Positions 9,109-16,540 of a stretch of DNA of 64,000 nucleotides are shown in pieces. Made by a program: the position numbers and the translations under genes. The DNA is from Rhizobium leguminosarum. GTDB taxonomy: Bacteria; Pseudomonadota; Alphaproteobacteria; Rhizobiales; Rhizobiaceae. The notes under the pieces were generated by a model. The model saw only the letters and a program-made list of their open reading frames with translations, was not told the origin of the DNA and did not search any database. The number at the start of each line of letters is the position of its first letter. The stretch's first letter is position 1. The stretch lies in the NCBI RefSeq assembly GCF_017876795.1, contig NZ_JAGIOR010000007.1, positions 62,001 to 126,000 of the forward strand, read 5' to 3'.

Positions 9109-9939
9109 TCAATCCGCGCTGTGAATGTCGCGAAAACTTGTGATTGCTGCGACAAGATTGGCATGAACCCAGGCGGCCTTCTCGTCACGAGTGAAAAGTC
9201 CGTCGAAGTACGTGGCATACACAGCGAAACCGAGATCGATGAGGTCATTGCTCATTCGATCCATGCGCACCACCGCTTGACTGCCAGCCCGGATCCACCA
9301 GAGAAGATTGATCACGATGCCCAGCGCGTATCGAAAGAGATATGCCCGGCATACGACGGTTTCGTCGAGGCCCTCCCATCTGATTTCGTAATGACCTGCC
9401 AAAGTTTCCCAAATCTGCAGCGCCGCGCCGAAGATGGTGAAGAGCATCTTTTCCGTGTACTTGCCCGCCGTCCTGATAATCCGAATCTCCTGGCGATTGA
9501 ACATCTGCTCCTGCATCTCAGGAAAAGACACTGCGATGTCCGTCGCTCCTTCTATCAACGAAGGCTGCAGGGTTCGTGCCCAGTCCCATAACCAATTCAG
9601 GCGAGCCGCCGCCAGATCGTTCATCGGTTCGTCAGATCTAACGAGGCGAACAAGTTCGCCGATCTCGCCTTCTGGTCCGTCGAAGACCAGTCTGTTCAGT
9701 TCCTCAGCGACCGCCGGATCCAAGCGCGAAATATGGCCCCCGGACCGAAGGAGGATCACCTGCTCCGGATGATCACCGACGACCGAAAGCCCAAGTCTCA
9801 ACCCTTGCAAGGATTGCTGCTTGTAGAGTTCGTACCATGCGAAATCCGGAAGTATCGCCAGATTGCGGTTTTCTTGCTTCAAGTAACGGCGGAGTTCGTC
9901 CGATTGCAGCATATTGCTGTCGATCACGTAGGCCTTCAT
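9109..9939 (-). CDS. PIN-like domain protein of unknown role
   Basis: 276 residues. The start MKAYVIDSNML places an Asp where PIN nucleases have their first catalytic residue, LPDFAWYELYKQ supplies the usual acidic residue of the second motif, and DGLFTRDEKAAW near the C-terminus looks like the last PIN motif (LxTRD). A long alpha-helical insert of about 150 residues separates these parts, so it is not a small VapC-type toxin. I do not recognise a named family. It lies between two vsr-like sequences and near an HNH-type gene, which suggests a defence island, but no partner gene is identified. Confidence 0.55.
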   Translation of the reverse strand: MKAYVIDSNMLQSDELRRYLKQENRNLAILPDFAWYELYKQQSLQGLRLGLSVVGDHPEQVILLRSGGHISRLDPAVAEELNRLVFDGPEGEIGELVRLVRSDEPMNDLAAARLNWLWDWARTLQPSLIEGATDIAVSFPEMQEQMFNRQEIRIIRTAGKYTEKMLFTIFGAALQIWETLAGHYEIRWEGLDETVVCRAYLFRYALGIVINLLWWIRAGSQAVVRMDRMSNDLIDLGFAVYATYFDGLFTRDEKAAWVHANLVAAITSFRDIHSAD

Positions 9940-9960
9940 GACCCTCCTCGTCGAGCGGGA

Positions 9961-10086
9961 GCTAAAGTGCCGTCGTCACGAGTGTTGGGATCGCTGCAGA
10001 AACTTGGATGGCGAAGCGTGATCATCCGTGACAGTAAGACTCGGGACCACGATCTCATCGCCACCACGCCGTCCGTAGCCGCATGA
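9961..10086 (+). pseudogene. Possible second Vsr C-terminal remnant
   Basis: The frame ending at 10086 reads SRVLGSLQKLGWRSVIIRDS then KTRDHD. This resembles the Vsr C-terminal helix and strand (RVLxxLxxxGWRVLVIWECxxRD), as in the copy ending at 9044. The HGCFWH block is absent. The match is short and the WEC residues are replaced, so this is a tentative call. Confidence 0.3.
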
Positions 10087-10419
10087 GTATCGTCCGAAGC
10101 AGGCATTGGGTTATTCGACCACCTTTGGGGAGCCCAGAAATCGATCCAATGCGCTTTCTGCCAAGTTCGCTAATTATGGTCCCTCGCAATTCAGAGCTGT
10201 GTGGTTGAGACTAAATAAGCCATTTCTCGTTCGCGGAAAAGTCGTTGCCAAAAGGCGAACATCTTGACGATACAGTGAGCATGAACGAAAAATTGGCTCG
10301 TACTGACGCCCGCGTGTCCGCATCCTAAGTGCGATTTGCGCGGCCGTGCGGTTCAACTTCGTGCAAGGCGACCCCTCGCGAAATAGCGGTATGTCGCTGG
10401 CGGAGCCGTAGAGCAGTGT
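10087..10419. other. Intergenic stretch, nothing recognised
   Basis: Lower-GC sequence between the vsr-like remnant and the HNH-type gene. No ribosome site with a plausible reading frame, no strong inverted repeat and no known RNA motif was seen. Confidence 0.5.
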
Positions 10420-11187
10420 CTAGCGCTCCCAGCGTGTCTCGGTAGCGAGATACTCCCATATGACAGTTTTCACCGTCACGGCGTCGGACCAGTCTATCGA
10501 ATATCGGTAGCGACCGGGCTCGACCGTAATCCAGCCGCCGATCATCGCTTCGTCGTCGAGCAGTTGGATGGTCATACGACTTCCGACTTCTGGCCAGACA
10601 GAAAGTTCTGCGCCCGTACCAGCGGTCTCGAAGGCGTCGCGCTGCTCTCGACTCAACTGCTCCAGCGGTATGAATGCAACGTGATCAGGCGCTTCAAGGA
10701 GTGGCTCACCGATCTCGTGATAGGCGTGGCCCCGAGCGTTCTTTACAATGACGCGCCGTACCTTGTCGGTGTCGGGAAAGAGGGTGAACGGCTGGAGGTT
10801 TTCGAACAAAAGAAGCTGTCCGTCCGGCCTTCTCTTCAGCGAGCGGACTACGTGCCGGTTACTCCGAAGAATGGTTGCCGCTTCAGGATGTTTCGTTGAA
10901 TCCGGATAGAGGCTTCCAACCATAACAGCGTGAAGCACGCAGAGAAGGTAGTTCTCGTCTGGCGAGAAGCTGGAATTGCAGCGGCGACAGACGATAACCT
11001 GTGGCAGATAGTCCATTTCATCTCCCGCGCCGCTGTCATAGTCGGCGCCCCGTTCTCGAAGTGTCTTCGTCAGGAGAGACTTGGTCGGAACATGGTCGCG
11101 ATTGCTTTGGATGTCGGCAATCACCGCGCCGCAGTGTATGCACCACGCCTTCAGCCGATCGTCAGTGAAATCCTCAATTTCCCGCAC
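10420..11187 (-). CDS. HNH-like zinc-binding protein
   Basis: 255 residues. An N-terminal module has CIHCG, then RDHVPTKSLL, then CRRCN about 35 residues later: two CxxC pairs bracketing a DHxP element, as in HNH endonuclease-like domains of the HNH/ENDO VII fold. The remaining 180 residues are not recognised and contain no membrane segment. Such proteins occur in mobile and defence regions, but direct evidence for nuclease action is lacking. It is isolated by non-coding DNA on both sides. Confidence 0.6.
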   Translation of the reverse strand: MREIEDFTDDRLKAWCIHCGAVIADIQSNRDHVPTKSLLTKTLRERGADYDSGAGDEMDYLPQVIVCRRCNSSFSPDENYLLCVLHAVMVGSLYPDSTKHPEAATILRSNRHVVRSLKRRPDGQLLLFENLQPFTLFPDTDKVRRVIVKNARGHAYHEIGEPLLEAPDHVAFIPLEQLSREQRDAFETAGTGAELSVWPEVGSRMTIQLLDDEAMIGGWITVEPGRYRYSIDWSDAVTVKTVIWEYLATETRWER

Positions 11188-11739
11188 CCCGCCGAATCTT
11201 TCGCTAGTGTTGTCGGTCTTCGCAGTGGGCGATCACCTGAACGAAGATAAGGATTCTACGCGCAACCCGCAAAAGCTGCTAGTCCGCTACTGGGCAGCCG
11301 AGTCTGCCACTGGAACATTTGAGATATGAGGCTTCGGCTAACAACGGGGTCGGCGGTTCGAATCTATTCAAGGCGTTCACTTCTAACGGCCCAAAAGCGC
11401 CACTGCGGCGATTGCTGGTTTAAGAGCGGACCCGCGCGCCGGGGGCTGTCGGTCCCGATTTCCGGCGTTGCCGTCGCTATGCTAAATCTCCTGCGGCAAC
11501 CCTTTTAACCGGTCTTGCGGGAGGCGAACGGCTTTCGCAGTTCCTGCTACAGCTGGTATGCCCTTTCCTGTTTTGGACGCTTCCGCGAAACGACCCAAGA
11601 GCTGTCACTGCGTGAAACTGCGCGATTGCAAACCCTGCTTGCCAGGCTGGTTGAAATCGCACCCCACCAACAAGGTTGATCTGCCGATCGTGCCGTGTTT
11701 TGAAGTAGGAAAATTGGCGGCGGGGCTTTGACAACGGGA
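11188..11739. other. Intergenic stretch upstream of the DnaQ-like gene
   Basis: About 550 bases without a convincing gene. GGTTCGAATC at about 11354-11363 looks like a tRNA T-loop, but no flanking complementary arms were found. No GTTC-N7-GTTC LexA box was found. Confidence 0.45.
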
Positions 11740-12720
11740 ATGGCAGAACAGTTCGACATGTTTTCGGAGCAGGCTGCGCGCGATCCGATGGTCACGCGTG
11801 GCACCTCCAAATCCACCAATGTCGAAAAGCATGCCATCCCGATGAGTGAAGAGGACATGGTCCGTCATCTGTCGGAGACAGGTCGATATCGAATCCTGCA
11901 GAAACTCATGCCGCGGGCGATTGCGCCATTCCCGCGTCCGGAATACCCCCTCAAGGGCATCATTCTCGACACCGAGACCACGGGCCTGAATGCTCGCAAG
12001 GATGAGATCATCGAGATTGGCGTGATCGCTTTCACCTTCGATGCGACAGGAAGTATCGGTGACGTGACCGGCATCTATGGTGGGCTTCAACAGCCGAGCG
12101 TTTCCATTCCCACTGAGATCACCAGGCTCACCGGGATCACAGATGATATGGTGGCCGGGCAGACAATCGATATGGCTGCGTTGCAGGCGCTGATTGAACC
12201 GGCTGCTCTGCTGATCGCCCACAATGCCGGTTTCGACCGGCCATTCTGCGAGGCATTTTCTCAGCTGTTTTCCGGCAAGGCCTGGGCTTGCTCCAACTCC
12301 GAGATCGACTGGTCGTTGCGGGGATATGAAGGCACCAAGCTCGGATACCTGATCGGGCAAGCAGGATATTTTCATGAAGGTCATCGCGCTGTCGATGATT
12401 GTTTCGCGCTCTTGCAAGTTCTCGCCCGGCAAGACGATGGATCTGCGTTCTCCGCTTTTGCCGAACTCTATGAGGCAAGCCAGAGGTCGCGTGTCCGGAT
12501 TTTCGCGGAGAACAGCCCCTTCGACATGAAGGATCATCTCAAGGCCCGAGGCTACCGGTGGTCCGACGGAAGCGATGGCCGCCCGAAGTCCTGGTGGATC
12601 GAGGTGGGTGAAGATGCGCTTGACGATGAACTCCGCTATCTCAGAGCCGAAATCTACCGCTATCCAGACGCCGATCCACCACTCAAACGCCTCACTGCCT
12701 TCGACCGGTTCCGGGCCTGA
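11740..12720 (+). CDS. DnaQ-like 3'-5' exonuclease (DEDDh)
   Basis: 326 residues. ILDTETTGLNARKDEIIEIG is exonuclease motif I (DxE), LIAHNAGFDRPFCE is motif II, and HRAVDDC is motif III of the DEDDh type (H and D). This is the fold of the DNA polymerase III epsilon proofreading subunit. The extra 70 N-terminal residues and about 110 C-terminal residues are unlike chromosomal DnaQ, so this is probably a plasmid-borne accessory exonuclease. The ATG at 11740 was preferred over TTG at 11728. The nearby dinB, imuAB and dnaE2 genes give a DNA-repair setting. Confidence 0.8.
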   Translation: MAEQFDMFSEQAARDPMVTRGTSKSTNVEKHAIPMSEEDMVRHLSETGRYRILQKLMPRAIAPFPRPEYPLKGIILDTETTGLNARKDEIIEIGVIAFTFDATGSIGDVTGIYGGLQQPSVSIPTEITRLTGITDDMVAGQTIDMAALQALIEPAALLIAHNAGFDRPFCEAFSQLFSGKAWACSNSEIDWSLRGYEGTKLGYLIGQAGYFHEGHRAVDDCFALLQVLARQDDGSAFSAFAELYEASQRSRVRIFAENSPFDMKDHLKARGYRWSDGSDGRPKSWWIEVGEDALDDELRYLRAEIYRYPDADPPLKRLTAFDRFRA

Positions 12721-12787
12721 TAGCCCCTTCAGCCCAGCCCTGATTTGACCCATGCTTTGCGCGCATGGCGGACCTGAGACCTTGTGC

Positions 12788-12816
12788 CTTATCGATGGGC
12801 GTCCAAGGGCCCATAT
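12788..12816 (+). promoter_or_regulatory. Possible RpoH-type promoter for the DUF1127-sRNA unit
   Basis: CTTATCG at 12788-12794 and CCCATAT at 12810-12816 are 15 bases apart, 74 bases ahead of the DUF1127 start codon. The -10 block is close to the heat-shock sigma consensus; the -35 block is weak. In Rhodobacter the comparable DUF1127-CcsR unit is RpoH-controlled, which makes the match interesting but unproven here. Confidence 0.3.
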
Positions 12817-12889
12817 TCCAATCATCGAAACGGCGTTGGAACCGAAGCAAGGTTGCTGGCGTCAAGAGACCTCACGAAAGGGGATCATC

Positions 12890-13036
12890 ATGAACGTAGC
12901 ACGCTCTTTCAATAGCTGGCGCAAGTATCGTCAGACGGTTACCGAACTCGGCCGCATGAGCTCGCGCGAACTGCAGGATCTCGGTATCGATCGAGCCGAC
13001 ATCCACAGCGTCGCTCGCCAGTCGGTCGCTCGTTAA
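12890..13036 (+). CDS. DUF1127 (YjiS-like) small protein
   Basis: 48 residues, strongly basic: MNVARSFNSWRKYRQTVTEL followed by MSSRELQDLGIDRADI. The SSRELxDLGI(x)RxDI signature is diagnostic of DUF1127. These arginine-rich proteins bind RNA and, in alphaproteobacteria, affect RNA turnover and stress adaptation. The purine-rich GAAAGGGG stands before the ATG at 12890. A terminator-like hairpin follows at 13069, then four CCTCCTCCC-loop hairpins. This gene order is the one known for DUF1127-linked CcsR/cuckoo RNAs. Confidence 0.92.
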   Translation: MNVARSFNSWRKYRQTVTELGRMSSRELQDLGIDRADIHSVARQSVAR

Positions 13037-13068
13037 GCGACTTTTTCCTGCCCATGCCTATTGAATCT

Positions 13069-13091
13069 ACGCCCGCTGATGACGCGGGCGT
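13069..13091 (+). terminator. Hairpin after the DUF1127 gene
   Basis: ACGCCCGC at 13069-13076 and GCGGGCGT at 13084-13091 form an 8-bp perfect stem with a 7-nt loop, followed by TTTCTGT. It may be a partial terminator or processing site, letting some transcription continue into the hairpin RNAs. Confidence 0.6.
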
Positions 13092-13222
13092 TTCTGTGTC
13101 TGGCCGCCGCTAGGCGCTGTGCTGGAGATCGCTCTTATCAGAATTATGTCGTGCATTTTTCGCATAGCTGCACTGCAGCAAAGTCTATTTAATGTGCGGA
13201 GAGAATGGGTATCTTGGTTTCA

Positions 13223-13256
13223 TCGAAGCGATGCACCTCCTCCCGCAGAGCTTCGA
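13223..13256 (+). ncRNA. CCTCCTCCC-loop small RNA, copy 1
   Basis: Stem TCGAAGC (13223-13229) with GCTTCGA (13250-13256). The loop holds an inner TGC/GCA pair presenting CCTCCTCCC at 13236-13244. The loop is complementary to Shine-Dalgarno sequences and matches the motif of CcsR/cuckoo RNAs. It shares GCACCTCCTCCCGC with copy 4. Confidence 0.75.
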
Positions 13257-13259
13257 ATT

Positions 13260-13293
13260 CAGACGGCCCACTCCTCCTCCCAAGGGGCGTCTG
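13260..13293 (+). ncRNA. CCTCCTCCC-loop small RNA, copy 2
   Basis: Stem CAGACG (13260-13265) with CGTCTG (13288-13293), extended by CCC/GGG across a bulged G. CCTCCTCCC is at 13273-13281 in the loop. It shares CACTCCTCCTCCCA with copy 3, so copies 2 and 3 form a second loop subtype. Confidence 0.75.
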
Positions 13294-13296
13294 TCG

Positions 13297-13329
13297 GAAC
13301 AGCGGCACTCCTCCTCCCAGCCGTTGTTC
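13297..13329 (+). ncRNA. CCTCCTCCC-loop small RNA, copy 3
   Basis: Ten-pair stem GAACAGCGGC (13297-13306) with GCCGTTGTTC (13320-13329), one G-U pair, and a 13-nt loop with CCTCCTCCC at 13310-13318. The stem sequence differs completely from the other copies while the loop is kept, which argues for selection on RNA structure. Confidence 0.78.
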
Positions 13330-13341
13330 GGTTCTTTTCGG

Positions 13342-13380
13342 AAAGCCTGCCGCACCTCCTCCCGCGGCAGGCTTTTTCGT
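13342..13380 (+). ncRNA. CCTCCTCCC-loop small RNA, copy 4, with terminator
   Basis: Twelve-pair perfect stem AAAGCCTGCCGC (13342-13353) with GCGGCAGGCTTT (13364-13375), loop CCTCCTCCC at 13355-13363, followed by TTTTCGTTTT. It doubles as a Rho-independent terminator for the whole array and faces the end of the convergent dinB gene. Confidence 0.8.
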
Positions 13381-13396
13381 TTTCAGGGCCGTCGCA

Positions 13397-14560
13397 TTAG
13401 AGCCCGAGAGCGAGTTGCGGTTCTTGACCGCTCACTTCCGTGTTGAGCGATGACAGGGTGATCCCGAGGAGCCGCACCGGACGTTTGAACGGGAACACCG
13501 AGGCGAGCAGGGTCTCAGCATTCTCCAGGACCATGTCGATGTCTGACACGGATCCCGACACGGTCCTGCTGCGGGTCGCCTGACTGAAATCCGAATATTT
13601 GATTTTGACAGTCACGGTCTTCCCCGTGATGTCGTGCGCCTCGCAATAGCGCCAGACCTTCTCGGCCAGGGGCCGCAGCTCGGCTTTGGCCAGATCGAGA
13701 TCGTCGATGTCCTCAACGAACGTGTCTTCGGCGCCAACCGATTTGCGGATGCGATCAGGTCTGACTTGCCGTTCGTCGATCCCACGGGCAATGCCGTAGA
13801 AATACGGGCCGGACTTGCCAAAATGCTGCTGAAGGAAGGCGAGGGACTTCGACTTGAGATCAAGCCCGGTCTCTATGCCATGCCGTTTCATTCGCTCGGC
13901 CGTGGCCGGCCCCACGCCATGGAATTTCTTGACGGGGAGGGCTTCTACGAAACCCGGGCCGTTCTTTGGCGTAATGACAGCCTGGCCATTTGGCTTGTTC
14001 AGGTCGCTAGCCATCTTGGCCAGGAACTTGTTGTAGGAGATGCCAGCAGAGGCATTGAGGCCCGTGACCGCCTTGATCTTCGTACGGATCTCCAGTGCTA
14101 TATCGGTGGCGATTTCCATGCCCTTCAGGTTCTCGGTGACATCAAGATAGGCTTCGTCGAGCGACAGCGGCTCGATCAGCGGCGTGTACTCTGCAAAAAT
14201 CTCCCTGATCTGCTGGGAGACCTGTCGATAGACCTCGAAGCGCGGCGGCACAAAAATCAGATCCGGACATTTCCGTTTGGCCGTGACCGACGGCATGGCG
14301 GAATGCACGCCAAAGGTTCTGGCCTCGTAACTTGCTGCTGCCACCACACCGCGTGCCGCCGATCCGCCGACGGCCAATGGTAGCCCACGTAGCTCCGGGT
14401 TGTCTCGCTGCTCGACCGAGGCATAAAAGGCATCCATGTCGACATGGATGATTTTGCGCACGGGTTGCACGCCACTCATTCCGTCAGTTTCCAGACGGTA
14501 AGCCGGCATTTCGTGAACGGGCATCTGACTGCTCTGGTCTTGCTGGGTGGTGGTGATCAA
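13397..14560 (-). CDS. dinB: DNA polymerase IV (Y-family)
   Basis: 387 residues. HVDMDAFYASVE holds the first catalytic Asp and the Tyr steric gate, and EPLSLDEAYLDVT the second Asp/Glu pair. A helix-hairpin-helix follows (VKKFHGVGPATAERM) and the little-finger domain. The last residues QLALGL fit a beta-clamp-binding peptide. Pol IV performs error-prone translesion synthesis. TTG at 14560 overlaps the SRAP stop codon; ATG at 14524 is the alternative. The gene is coupled to the upstream SRAP gene, and no LexA box was seen before this pair. Confidence 0.92.
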   Translation of the reverse strand: MITTTQQDQSSQMPVHEMPAYRLETDGMSGVQPVRKIIHVDMDAFYASVEQRDNPELRGLPLAVGGSAARGVVAAASYEARTFGVHSAMPSVTAKRKCPDLIFVPPRFEVYRQVSQQIREIFAEYTPLIEPLSLDEAYLDVTENLKGMEIATDIALEIRTKIKAVTGLNASAGISYNKFLAKMASDLNKPNGQAVITPKNGPGFVEALPVKKFHGVGPATAERMKRHGIETGLDLKSKSLAFLQQHFGKSGPYFYGIARGIDERQVRPDRIRKSVGAEDTFVEDIDDLDLAKAELRPLAEKVWRYCEAHDITGKTVTVKIKYSDFSQATRSRTVSGSVSDIDMVLENAETLLASVFPFKRPVRLLGITLSSLNTEVSGQEPQLALGL

Positions 14561-15234
14561 AGCAACAGACCTTCCTCGTCCGGCTTCGGTTTGGCCTGTG
14601 GCGGAACGATCACCAGCATGTTGCCCGGGAGCGGCCGCTGTAGGTGGCGGGCTTCATCCCACGGTGCTGTCAGCCAGGTCTCGACTTCTTCAGGCGTGGT
14701 CAGGATGGAGGGCATGGCCTTTTGATGAATTGGCGAGACGATTTCGTTGGGTGAGGTCGTCAAAAAACCGAACAGTTCGTATTCCTGTTCGCCATCCCTG
14801 ACCTTCCGCACGCCTTTCCAGGGCGTCCAGAAGCCCGCGAAAAACATCAGCGGCCGATCTTCATTGCCGGCGAACCAGGCGTTCGGTACGCGCCCGCCCT
14901 CCACCTTGCTGGCTGGGTCGGGCTCGGCAAAAGACGTGAACGGAACGACGCAGCGGCTGGTCGGCCCGAGCCAGCGCCGCCAGTGCGGCGAACTCACATT
15001 GCGGATATTGGTGACGCCGGGATCGTAATTTTTCACATAGGCTGGTGGCGATGGCATTCCCCAGGTCGCGCGGGCAATTTCGCGCTGTCCGTCCTCGGCG
15101 ACGCGGACGATCGGCGCCTGATAGCCTGGATAAACATCGAAGGAGGCTTCATTCCAGCCGGCTCTATCCCGGAACGCCTTTGTAAACTGCAGAACCGCGT
15201 CACGCGTGGTCGTCACATTATAGAGATTACACAC
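14557..15234 (-). CDS. SRAP (YedK/HMCES-type) abasic-site protein
   Basis: 225 residues starting MCNLYN, so the catalytic Cys at position 2 is exposed after Met removal and can crosslink to abasic sites in single-stranded DNA. Asn in VTNIRNVSS, Glu in FTSFAEP and His in PIHQKAMP are the other active-site positions of the family. The start is GTG at 15234 behind a strong AGGAGGA. It overlaps dinB by four bases, which links protection of abasic sites to translesion synthesis. Confidence 0.92.
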   Translation of the reverse strand: MCNLYNVTTTRDAVLQFTKAFRDRAGWNEASFDVYPGYQAPIVRVAEDGQREIARATWGMPSPPAYVKNYDPGVTNIRNVSSPHWRRWLGPTSRCVVPFTSFAEPDPASKVEGGRVPNAWFAGNEDRPLMFFAGFWTPWKGVRKVRDGEQEYELFGFLTTSPNEIVSPIHQKAMPSILTTPEEVETWLTAPWDEARHLQRPLPGNMLVIVPPQAKPKPDEEGLLL

Positions 15235-15293
15235 TACCCGTCCTCCTATTCAATGCGGCTCAAGGCGAAGTTTCCGGCCCTTTCGGAACGCAA

Positions 15294-15536
15294 TCAAGCT
15301 TTGAAAGCTCCAGCGATCACCTGGGCTTGCAGCTCAAAAGCCAAGGCCGCCTCCAGCAGACAGGGAAATCCCGTCCCGCATCTATCCTACCCGTCAGAGC
15401 AGTGCATCTTATCGCAACCCATCGCCATGCGACGGCGCAGATCTACGAAACGCATGCTGGCGCCAAACTGTTTCACCAGCGCCTTGCGATCAAGCTCGCC
15501 CTTTTGCCCGCACGGTTTGCATTCGACGGTAATCAC
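15294..15536 (-). pseudogene. Small zinc-ribbon-like gene split by a stop codon
   Basis: From GTG at 15536 the minus strand encodes MITVECKPCGQKGELDRKAL and so on to KMHCSDG, 49 residues, ending at TAG (15387-15389). Reading on in frame gives DRCGTGFPCLLEAALAFELQ and a stop at 15294. The Cys pairs (CKPC, then C-x4-C, then C-x6-C after the stop) look like one metal-binding protein of about 81 residues with a nonsense mutation. I do not recognise a named family. The AAGGGA ribosome site is only two bases from the GTG. Confidence 0.5.
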
Positions 15537-15717
15537 GGTCCCTTGAAATCTCTAAGCGTTAGCAGGCCGGGCATATGTCTATTTTCTCATCTACGATATT
15601 TTTCGTCACATTCAGCATCGAATTGAATCTGCTTGATGAATCGATTGAGCAACAGGCGTCTCGTGATGCCGGCTGCAGTCCACCCGATTCTTGCCCGTTG
15701 ACTCATCGCCGTTTAAA

Positions 15718-15732
15718 GAACAAAAACAGAAC
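15718..15732 (+). promoter_or_regulatory. LexA box upstream of imuA
   Basis: GAACAAAAACAGAAC is an exact GAAC-N7-GAAC direct repeat (the other strand of GTTC-N7-GTTC), the alphaproteobacterial LexA operator. It lies 50 bases before the imuA start, where it can block the promoter of imuA-imuB-dnaE2 until DNA damage. Confidence 0.85.
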
Positions 15733-15781
15733 ATATCAGCTTTTTTTGGCTATGCAAATGCACTCTTGACGTTGGAAACCG

Positions 15782-16540
15782 ATGCCAATCACTGCCGCCA
15801 ACCCTGTCATTTCCGAGCTTCAGGACCGCATCCGGCGCCTTGAAGGCGGAGCTGCGCGCAAAGGCGAGGTGCTGTCGTTCGGAATTGCCGAGATCGACGC
15901 AAAGCTACCCGGTGGTGGGTTGGCCCGCGGCGCCTTGCATGAAGTGGCTGGTGGTGGCGCCGATGCGGTGCATGGCGCGGCGGCCGCTCTGTTTGTCGCG
16001 GGCATCGTCGCGCGAACCAAGGGCGACATTCTCTGGTGCCTGACGCGACCCGACCTGTTTGCCCCTGCCTTATTAGCTCAGGCGGGGCTCCACCATGATC
16101 GAGTGATCTATGTCGAGGCCGACCGGGAAGAGGACGTGCTCACGAATTTCGAAGAAGGCCTGCGTTTTGGCGGGCTTGGCGCCGTCGTTGCCGAACTCGT
16201 ACGCCTGCCCATGACCGCCTCGCGGCGCCTGCAGCTGGCGGCGGAGGCTTCGGGAACGATCGGCATTGCGCTTCGACGATGGCGCCGCCCGACGGAGGCC
16301 GCCGATTTCGGGCAGCCGACGGCCGCCACGACGCGATGGCGCATCAGCCTCCTGCCTTCCGAGCCGCTTCCCGTGCCGGGCATCGGGCGGGCACGGTGGC
16401 TGGCGGAATTGATCAGAGCAAGAGCGGGAGAAGCCGCGGAATTTGAAATAGGTGCCTGCGATGCCACGGGTCGTATCAGTCTTTCTCCCCACGCTCGCGA
16501 CGGACAGGATCAGGCGCGCCGAGCCCGGAATCTTGCCTGA
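15782..16540 (+). CDS. imuA: ImuA, SOS mutasome accessory protein
   Basis: 252 residues, RecA/SulA-like fold. LSFGIAEIDAKLPGGGLARG and the following LHEVAG are typical of the ImuA N-terminus, and the core resembles RecA without a complete Walker A. It is the first gene of the imuA-imuB-dnaE2 cassette, which performs damage-induced mutagenesis in place of Pol V in many bacteria. The ATG at 15782 follows the LexA box by 50 bases. Its 3' end overlaps imuB by 80 bases. Confidence 0.9.
   Translation: MPITAANPVISELQDRIRRLEGGAARKGEVLSFGIAEIDAKLPGGGLARGALHEVAGGGADAVHGAAAALFVAGIVARTKGDILWCLTRPDLFAPALLAQAGLHHDRVIYVEADREEDVLTNFEEGLRFGGLGAVVAELVRLPMTASRRLQLAAEASGTIGIALRRWRRPTEAADFGQPTAATTRWRISLLPSEPLPVPGIGRARWLAELIRARAGEAAEFEIGACDATGRISLSPHARDGQDQARRARNLA

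Noticed and set aside
11341..11375. tRNA gene suggested by GGTTCGAATC
   Set aside because: No complementary T-stem, acceptor stem or anticodon arm could be built around it.
13236..13363. CCTCCTCCC repeats as a CRISPR array
   Set aside because: The repeat is only 9-14 nt, each copy is enclosed by its own stem of different sequence, and no cas gene is nearby; the hairpin RNA reading explains all of it.
15235..15330. LexA box for the SRAP-dinB pair
   Set aside because: Only a single GAAC half-site near 15287 was found, without a second half at the 7-base spacing.
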